From assembly GCA_013824905.1 (NCBI GenBank), contig PNOO01000185.1, positions 1 to 5,129 on the forward strand: a stretch of DNA of 5,129 bases. Reading direction: 5' to 3'. Shown here piece after piece: positions 1-3,677 of this stretch; position 1 is the first letter of the stretch; every line of letters begins with the position of its first letter. The notes under the pieces were generated by a model. It was not told the DNA's origin. It saw only the letters and a program-made list of their open reading frames with translations, and searched no databases. The DNA comes from Syntrophus sp. (in: bacteria). Its GTDB lineage: Bacteria > Desulfobacterota > Syntrophia > Syntrophales > UBA5619. The position numbers and the translations under genes are program-made.

Positions 1-15
1 TATGATTTGTTTCAT
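1..15 (-). CDS. Start of a minus-strand gene cut by the window edge
   Basis: Read on the minus strand, bases 29-20 give AAAAAGGAGG, a strong Shine-Dalgarno sequence, followed after four bases (GTAG) by ATG at 15-13 and then AAA CAA ATC ATA (Met-Lys-Gln-Ile-Ile) to the edge. The ATG lies 74 bp downstream of the stop of the nuclease gene on the same strand. No strong hairpin with a T-run is visible between them, so co-transcription is plausible. Five residues cannot identify a product. The call rests only on the ribosome-binding site and start codon; a chance match is possible. Confidence 0.45.
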
Positions 16-89
16 CTACCCTCCTTTTTCGGAAAGAGATAAAGCTTCTGCGCATGGGGAGACGACAAGAGTGCTGCGTTCGGCGGGGA

Positions 90-677
90 TCAACTGCTGC
101 GGGTTTTTCCCTTTAGGGTGTCCTGGCTGTGTTTGTTCCTGTTCAAAAAACGTCGGAACTCCCAGGGAGGCTGGGGATTGTCCCGGCTCCAGAGGCCCAA
201 TCTTTTCTTCCGGGCCCCGTCTTCAAGCCTGATGAACTCGGACGCATAGGGGGTGTCCAGGAATTGCTTATAAGCCCAGGCATATCCCTCCGCCACCATT
301 TCCTGGTTGATATTCTTTCCTCCCAACCAGACCAGCGCGACCAGCCGATTATACCTGTCCCGGTCCATTACTTCCACGGTTACTTTTTTGTGGTAGATCA
401 GTCCTTCCAACGTCCGGAACGCCTGTTCACCATAGGGTTGCCCCGGTTTGCTGACATGGCCGGTTTTTTTACTCGATTTCTCCGTTTCCGGGGCATCTAT
501 ACCATAGAGGCGAATCTTCAATTTTGTCCCACTGGCGTCCTGTACGTTGATGGTATCTCCGTCGGATACCTTGACGACGATGCCTTCCACGGTACGGAGA
601 ACGCCCTTTGCCTGGACAAAGACGGGTAAGCACAGCAGGACGATCAACGTGACAACGAGAAAAATCTTCTTCATCAT
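90..677 (-). CDS. Secreted thermonuclease-family (SNase-like) nuclease
   Basis: A 195-residue protein of the staphylococcal nuclease (SNase/TNase, OB-fold) family, which cleaves DNA or RNA phosphodiesters with Ca2+. Residues 1-23 are a Sec signal peptide: MMKK, a hydrophobic core and a likely signal peptidase I site after VQA. The mature protein therefore probably acts in the periplasm or outside the cell. The conserved SNase residues are present: DGDT at 39-42 (metal-ligand aspartates), Arg56 with Asp61 and Glu64 in RLYGIDAPET, and Arg111 in the DRYNR segment, followed by the family's GKNINQEMVAEGYAW stretch. All expected catalytic positions are kept, so it should be active. The basic C-terminal tail after about residue 175 is not conserved in the family. 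A second ATG at 674 sits seven bases from AGGAG, against four for 677, so the true start may be one codon later. Its GC content is visibly lower than that of the genes to the right. Family call firm; physiological role unknown. Confidence 0.93.
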   Translation of the reverse strand: MMKKIFLVVTLIVLLCLPVFVQAKGVLRTVEGIVVKVSDGDTINVQDASGTKLKIRLYGIDAPETEKSSKKTGHVSKPGQPYGEQAFRTLEGLIYHKKVTVEVMDRDRYNRLVALVWLGGKNINQEMVAEGYAWAYKQFLDTPYASEFIRLEDGARKKRLGLWSRDNPQPPWEFRRFLNRNKHSQDTLKGKTRSS

Positions 678-717
678 TTTGCTCCTCTTGAAACCTCCTT
701 CTCTCTCTATCGTCTCA

Positions 718-743
718 TTTACGTATGATCTTTAGTGCGTAAA
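718..743. promoter_or_regulatory. Operator-like inverted repeat upstream of the nuclease gene
   Basis: TTTACG at 718-723 and its exact reverse complement CGTAAA at 738-743 are separated by 14 bases; one further inner pair (A725 with T736) is also symmetric. The site ends about 41 bp upstream of the nuclease start, in the divergent intergenic region, a typical position for a dimeric regulator site. No matching regulator is in the window. Six-base dyads arise by chance, so this is a candidate only. Confidence 0.3.
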
Positions 744-767
744 CTTGGCGGCTGATTACTGTATTCT

Positions 768-781
768 GCCGCGAATGCGGC
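768..781. repeat. Small GC-rich hairpin in the divergent intergenic region
   Basis: GCCGC (768-772), loop GAAT (773-776) and GCGGC (777-781) form a perfect 5 bp stem. No T-run follows on either strand and no gene ends here (both neighbours diverge), so it is not a convincing terminator. It could be part of a 5' leader of the nuclease transcript or a protein-binding dyad. Confidence 0.35.
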
Positions 782-797
782 TTACTTGAACCCCCTC

Positions 798-826
798 TTG
801 CAACTCTCCCGAAATAGCGATAAGAT
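798..826 (+). promoter_or_regulatory. Candidate sigma-70-type promoter for the thiM cluster
   Basis: TTGCAA at 798-803 (4 of 6 to TTGACA) and TAAGAT at 821-826 (4 of 6 to TATAAT) are separated by exactly 17 bases. Transcription would start near 833, giving a leader of about 70 nt before thiM. It is the best-spaced pair I found in the 225 bp gap. The matches are modest and the true promoter could lie elsewhere in 680-830. Confidence 0.35.
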
Positions 827-842
827 TTCCAACCATTTATCG
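818..842. promoter_or_regulatory. Inverted repeat overlapping the putative thiM -10 element
   Basis: CGATAA at 818-823 and TTATCG at 837-842 are exact reverse complements with 13 bases between them. The left arm overlaps the putative -10 hexamer, and the right arm lies just past the predicted transcription start. A protein bound here would block the promoter, so it may be an operator. The match is only six bases per arm, and no regulator gene is nearby to support it. Confidence 0.27.
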
Positions 843-893
843 GGCGGATACCGGGTATCTGTCCCTCGTAAAATCTGTTGATATAAGGAGGGG
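842..893 (+). promoter_or_regulatory. thiM 5' leader with two competing RNA folds and the ribosome-binding site
   Basis: Bases 842-851 pair with 855-864 in ten contiguous pairs (two are G-U) closing a three-base CGG loop. The thiM Shine-Dalgarno AAGGAGGGG is at 885-893, about 11 bases from the ATG. Bases 862-867 (TCCCTC) can instead pair with 888-893 (GAGGGG; one G-U), which would hide the Shine-Dalgarno. The two folds share 862-864 and so exclude one another. I see none of the conserved TPP riboswitch core (CUGAGA, or the UGAUCUGG-like helix). Whether this is a real switch or a chance feature of purine/pyrimidine-rich DNA cannot be told from one sequence. Confidence 0.35.
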
Positions 894-902
894 AAGCAAT
901 CG

Positions 903-1712
903 ATGAACATCACGGCAGACACGATCTGGTCGGCGGTCCGAACGGTCCGGGAAAAGGCGCCGGTCGTCCACAGCATCACCAATTACGTCGTCATGAACAG
1001 CACGGCGAACGCCCTGCTCGCGCTCGGCGCCTCGCCGGTCATGGCCCACGCGGAGGAGGAGATGGAAGAGATGGTCGGGATCGCCTCGGCCCTCGTCATC
1101 AACATCGGCACGCTGAGTCCGGCCTGGGTCCGGGCGATGTTCCGGGCGGCCGAAGCGGCCCGGAAGCGGCGGATACCGATCGTCCTTGATCCGGTGGGGG
1201 CGGGGGCGACCTCATACCGGACGCGGACGGCCCGCGAACTGATCAAGGCGGTCCCCCCCGATATCATCCGCGGGAACGCCTCGGAGATCATGGCGCTCCT
1301 CGACAGCAACGCAAAGACGAAAGGGGTGGACAGCAGCGCCTCCTCGGACGCCGCCGTGGATCTCGGTCGGGCCCTGCATGCCGAATGCGGCGCCGCCGTC
1401 TGCATCAGCGGCGAGACAGACTACACTATCGGCCGTACAGGGGGCATCCGGGGACGGAACGGCCACATCATGATGACCCGGGTCACAGGCCTCGGCTGCA
1501 CGGCGAGCGCCCTCTGCGGCGCCTTTGCCGCGGTCACACCCGACCCGGCGGTTGCCGCCGCGGAGGCGATGGCCGTCATGGGGATCGCCGGCGAGATCGC
1601 TGTTTCGGGCTCGGCGGGGCCGGGCAGCCTCCAGGTCTATTTCCTGGATGCCCTTTACCGCCTCTCTGCCGAAGATATAGAAAGGCTGCTGAAGCTCGAA
1701 GTGGAGGAATGA
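903..1712 (+). CDS. thiM: Hydroxyethylthiazole kinase ThiM
   Basis: A cytoplasmic ribokinase-like enzyme of 269 residues, close to the usual length of about 270. It phosphorylates 4-methyl-5-(2-hydroxyethyl)thiazole with ATP, letting the cell salvage the thiazole half of thiamine. Family hallmarks in order: VHSITNYVVMN (22-32) and PVMAHA (45-50) of the thiazole pocket, INIGTL (66-71), DPVGAGATSYR (96-106), RGNASEI (123-129) of the nucleotide region, and GLGC at 196-199, whose Cys199 matches the active-site cysteine of Bacillus ThiM. The only appreciable in-frame start is the ATG after the AAGGAGGGG at 885-893. It is the first gene of the plus-strand cluster and lies 56 bp before thiE, its pathway partner. 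The pyrimidine kinase ThiD, often nearby, is absent from the window. High GC, typical of the cluster. Confidence 0.96.
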   Translation: MNITADTIWSAVRTVREKAPVVHSITNYVVMNSTANALLALGASPVMAHAEEEMEEMVGIASALVINIGTLSPAWVRAMFRAAEAARKRRIPIVLDPVGAGATSYRTRTARELIKAVPPDIIRGNASEIMALLDSNAKTKGVDSSASSDAAVDLGRALHAECGAAVCISGETDYTIGRTGGIRGRNGHIMMTRVTGLGCTASALCGAFAAVTPDPAVAAAEAMAVMGIAGEIAVSGSAGPGSLQVYFLDALYRLSAEDIERLLKLEVEE

Positions 1713-1719
1713 ACTAAAC

Positions 1720-1760
1720 ACGGAGGGATCCGGTCAAAACCCGGTCCCCGACGGAGGGAG
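1720..1760 (+). promoter_or_regulatory. thiM-thiE gap: duplicated Shine-Dalgarno-like 9-mer around a hairpin
   Basis: ACGGAGGGA occurs at 1720-1728 and again at 1751-1759; the second copy is the thiE ribosome-binding site. Between them GGGA (1725-1728) and CCGG (1730-1733) pair with CCGG (1741-1744) and TCCC (1745-1748), eight pairs with one bulged base and a seven-base loop. TCCC can alternatively pair with GGGA of the thiE Shine-Dalgarno (1756-1759). No T-run follows, so it is not an intrinsic terminator. It may tune thiE translation, but the second pairing is only four bases long. Confidence 0.33.
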
Positions 1761-1768
1761 TATTGACC

Positions 1769-2407
1769 ATGAAAGGGCTGTATTTCGTCACCGACCGCGG
1801 TCTGTGCGGCGCAAAGCCGCTTGCGGATTGCGTTCTCCAGGCGATCCGGGGCGGGGCCGTCTGCGTCCAGCTCCGGGAAAAGGACGTCTCGACGCGTTTC
1901 TTCGTCGAGGAGGCCAGGCGGATCAAGGCCCTTATGGCGCCTTTTGGGGTGCCGCTCATCATCAATGACCGCCTGGATGTGGCCCTCGCCGTCGGGGCCG
2001 ACGGCGTCCATGTGGGGCAGAACGACATGCCTTATGAAATCGCCCGGAAACTGATGGGGCCCAAGGCGATCATCGGCCTTTCCGTGGAAACCTGGGAGGA
2101 CGTGGAGCGGGCGCAGGGGCTCGACTGCGATTACCTCGGCGTCAGTCCCGTTTTTGCGACGCCGACCAAGACGGACACCAAGGAACCGTGGGGTCTGGAA
2201 GGGCTCGCCAGGATCCGGGCCTTCTCCCGCCATCCTCTGGTCGGGATCGGCGGCCTCGATGCGGGAAACGCCGAAGCGGTCGTTACAGCCGGCGCCGATG
2301 GCGTCGCCGTCGTCTCCGCGATCTGTGCCGCTGCCGATCCCTATACGGCCTCCCGGGAGCTGGCCGACATCATCACCTCGGCACTGGCAAAACGAGGCGG
2401 CCGCTGA
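1769..2407 (+). CDS. thiE: Thiamine-phosphate synthase ThiE
   Basis: A 212-residue TIM-barrel enzyme of normal length. It condenses HMP pyrophosphate with thiazole phosphate, the ThiM product, to give thiamine monophosphate and pyrophosphate in the cytoplasm. Visible motifs: LYFVTDR (4-10) on the first strand; QLREKD (34-39), whose Gln, Arg and Lys contact the pyrimidine pyrophosphate; INDR (65-68), with Asp67 a probable Mg ligand; GVHVGQND (79-86), Asp86 a second metal ligand; TPTKTD (131-136), with the phosphate-binding Thr and Lys134; and GIGGLD (159-164) and GVAVVSAI (178-185) at the phosphate end of the barrel. ATG 1769 is chosen because it is eight bases from GGAGGGAG; an in-frame TTG at 1763 is only two bases away. 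It follows thiM in the same probable transcript and ends 31 bp before the HAD gene. Confidence 0.96.
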   Translation: MKGLYFVTDRGLCGAKPLADCVLQAIRGGAVCVQLREKDVSTRFFVEEARRIKALMAPFGVPLIINDRLDVALAVGADGVHVGQNDMPYEIARKLMGPKAIIGLSVETWEDVERAQGLDCDYLGVSPVFATPTKTDTKEPWGLEGLARIRAFSRHPLVGIGGLDAGNAEAVVTAGADGVAVVSAICAAADPYTASRELADIITSALAKRGGR

Positions 2408-2438
2408 TGATCTTTTTTTTCACAGGAAGTGTGCTTTC

Positions 2439-3281
2439 ATGGCGATGATGCCGCCGGAAAAGTTGGTGATTTTCGATTATTCGGGCACACTCAGCCTGGA
2501 GGCGCCCCGCTTCGGCCGGTCGGAGAATCTTGTCCGCGCTCTTGAGGAAAGCGGCCTCGCCTCCCTGGGCGTCGCGACCCCGGAGATTTTCTGGGGAGAT
2601 ATCGTCAATCCCACCTGGATCGAAGGGAGCACGACCGCGATCGGTTATGCGCGGGCCATGGCGGAGCGGATCGCGGCCCTCGGAATTGCTCCCGATATCC
2701 ATAGAAGTCAGATCGAAGCAGCGGCGTCCCGTTTCGTCGCCGCGTACCTTGCCTCTTCACGGATCGATCCCCGCTGGCGCCCTTCACTTTCACGCCTGAG
2801 CGAACACCCCGACGCCGTCACGGTCATCGCCACGGATCACTATGCAGAGGCAACGGGAAAAATTACCGACTCTCTCGCTTCCTGGGGCATCCCCGCACGG
2901 AAGTGCGGGAAGGGAGCGAAATCTCCTTTTTCCCCCCCCTCCAGATTCTTCGTTGCCAACTCCGCCGACCTCGGCGTCTGGAAGGCGGACCGCCGCTTCT
3001 GGGAGATCCTGAAGTCTCAGCTCCCCTTCGCTTCGGTCCGGCGGATCCTCCTGATCGACGATTTTGGTATCAATGAAGAGTCGGGAGACGGCTATGGCGG
3101 GCGGGCCAAAGTCCTGGACCGGCAGGAAAAGACCATCGCCAACCTTGAGGAGTCTTTTCAGGCTGTGGTGGAGGTTGCCACTTTCTATCTGCCCGGGGTG
3201 CCCCGGGAGAGTGAAGAAGCCGGCGCCGGGCTGATCGCGGAAGCGGCCGGGCGCATCGACGAATTCCTGGAGAGGCGATGA
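2439..3281 (+). CDS. Uncharacterised HAD-superfamily protein with a variant motif I
   Basis: A 280-residue protein with the HAD motifs in order. Motif I is FDYSGTL (12-18; nucleophile Asp13), motif II the strand TVIAT (128-132; Thr132), motif III Lys182 in GVWKADRRFW, and motif IV LLIDDFG (204-210; Asp207, Asp208). Residues 18-128 would form a helical C1-type cap. The second Asp of motif I (DxD), the acid/base of phosphatases, is Ser15. Families lacking that Asp include haloacid dehalogenases (Tyr) and phosphonatase (Ala), but the cap has no lysine, so the phosphonatase Schiff-base residue is missing. Substrate unknown. Position after thiE allows a guess at a thiamine intermediate, without direct support. 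The ATG at 2439 has AGGAAG nine bases upstream; further ATGs at 2445 and 2448 are possible. The frame stays open upstream to 2154, but only as a shadow of thiE. The stop overlaps the next gene. HAD call firm; function not. Confidence 0.85.
   Translation: MAMMPPEKLVIFDYSGTLSLEAPRFGRSENLVRALEESGLASLGVATPEIFWGDIVNPTWIEGSTTAIGYARAMAERIAALGIAPDIHRSQIEAAASRFVAAYLASSRIDPRWRPSLSRLSEHPDAVTVIATDHYAEATGKITDSLASWGIPARKCGKGAKSPFSPPSRFFVANSADLGVWKADRRFWEILKSQLPFASVRRILLIDDFGINEESGDGYGGRAKVLDRQEKTIANLEESFQAVVEVATFYLPGVPRESEEAGAGLIAEAAGRIDEFLERR
2892..2939 (+). repeat. Tandem hairpins and T5C8 tract inside the HAD gene
   Basis: CCCGCAC (2892-2898), tetraloop GGAA (2899-2902, GNRA type) and GTGCGGG (2903-2909) form a perfect 7 bp stem. 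Directly after it, 2910-2916 (AAGGGAG) can pair with 2923-2929 (CTCCTTT) around the loop CGAAAT. T5 (2927-2931) then runs into C8 (2932-2939). The stretch encodes a short Lys/Gly/Ser/Pro-rich segment (about residues 153-169) between HAD motifs II and III, probably a surface loop. It resembles a weak terminator, but the T's are mostly within the second stem. The C8 run is a possible slippage site. Confidence 0.5.
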
Positions 3282-3541
3282 TGAACGAAGATGAATGCAA
3301 ACCTCGGATCGACTACCCCTGTTTATGGGTCTACAAGGTGATCGGCCGCGACCTGGAGGGGCTGTGCTGCGCCGTTGCGGAAATCATGCAGGGGAGCGAG
3401 CACGCCGTGACCCCCTCGCGGAGCAGCAAAGGCGGCGCCTACCACTGCCTGAATGTGGAGATGACCGTCGAGAGCGAGCCGGTCCGTCTCGCCCTTTACG
3501 AGCAGCTGCGCCGGCACCCGTCCGTCGTCATGGTGATGTAG
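3278..3541 (+). CDS. DUF493 / YbeD-family small protein
   Basis: An 87-residue protein of the YbeD-like (DUF493) family, whose members have a small ACT-like alpha/beta fold; the molecular role is not established. The characteristic pattern is clear by comparison with remembered E. coli YbeD: a near N-terminal IDYPCLWVYKVIG segment (11-23), SSKGGAYHCLNVEM in the middle (SSKG-YHS in YbeD), and a C-terminal LYEQLRRHPSVVMVM end (LYEEL...VRMVL). Length matches the family. The first ATG overlaps the HAD stop in an ATGA arrangement, suggesting translational coupling; a second ATG at 3281 has better spacing (five bases) from GGAGAGG at 3269-3275, so the protein may be 86 residues. It is the last gene of the thiM cluster. 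Nothing links it to thiamine. Confidence 0.88.
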   Translation: MMNEDECKPRIDYPCLWVYKVIGRDLEGLCCAVAEIMQGSEHAVTPSRSSKGGAYHCLNVEMTVESEPVRLALYEQLRRHPSVVMVM

Positions 3542-3547
3542 AGGACC

Positions 3548-3617
3548 CCTTATCTGCTGCAAGATCCTTATCGAAACCCTTTCCTCCGGGGGCATTTGCT
3601 GATAAGATGCAATCAGC
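3548..3617. repeat. Short repeat cluster in the gap before ettA
   Basis: CCTTATC occurs at 3548-3554 and 3566-3572, and the inverse GATAAG at 3601-3606. GCTGAT (3598-3603) and ATCAGC (3612-3617) form a 6 bp stem with an 8-base loop. GATAAGAT (3601-3608) is also found at 819-826 upstream of thiM, where it contains the putative -10 TAAGAT. The gap may therefore hold the ettA promoter, with TAAGAT at 3603-3608, but no good -35 element is visible 16-18 bases upstream (TTTCCT at 17). Confidence 0.28.
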
Positions 3618-3619
3618 CT

Positions 3620-3649
3620 GAAAAGGGAGGCGTCTCAAATCCCCTTTTC
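3620..3649 (+). repeat. Hairpin in the ettA leader
   Basis: GAAAAGGG at 3620-3627 and CCCTTTTC at 3642-3649 are perfect complements (8 bp) around a 14-base loop. It ends 15 bp before the ettA Shine-Dalgarno AGGAGG (3666-3671). The right arm is followed by CCCCGG rather than a T-run, so it is a poor terminator for the upstream cluster. It could be a leader structure or a protein-binding dyad. Confidence 0.38.
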
Positions 3650-3677
3650 CCCGGCACTGCAAATGAGGAGGAACACC

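Noticed and set aside
129..629. Plus-strand open frame of 166 codons opposite the nuclease
   Set aside because: Antisense to a gene with a signal peptide and all SNase catalytic residues; the frame has no recognisable motifs and no good start context.
630..677. Lipoprotein signal in the nuclease leader (Cys16)
   Set aside because: The residue before Cys16 is Leu and the -3 to +1 context is not a lipobox; a signal peptidase I site after Ala23 fits better.
678..902. TPP (THI element) riboswitch upstream of thiM
   Set aside because: Expected from the gene content, but the conserved core (CUGAGA and the following UGAUCUGG-like helix) is not visible on the plus strand.
983..1721. Two long minus-strand open frames opposite thiM
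   Set aside because: Shadows of a high-GC gene; their translations are Arg/Ala-rich without family motifs, whereas thiM shows every expected motif.
1655..2233. Minus-strand open frame of 192 codons opposite thiE
   Set aside because: Antisense to the catalytic barrel of thiE; low-information Pro/Arg/Asp-rich translation.
2154..2438. Upstream extension of the HAD frame into thiE
   Set aside because: Arg/Pro-rich shadow of thiE in another frame; HAD homology begins just after the ATG at 2439, which has its own Shine-Dalgarno.
3620..3656. Intrinsic terminator of the thiM cluster
   Set aside because: The 8 bp stem is AT-rich at its base, has a 14-base loop and is followed by CCCCGG rather than a T-run.
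3663..3677. In-frame ATG at 3663 as the ettA start
   Set aside because: It lies upstream of and overlaps the AGGAGG that correctly serves the ATG at 3678, and has no Shine-Dalgarno of its own.
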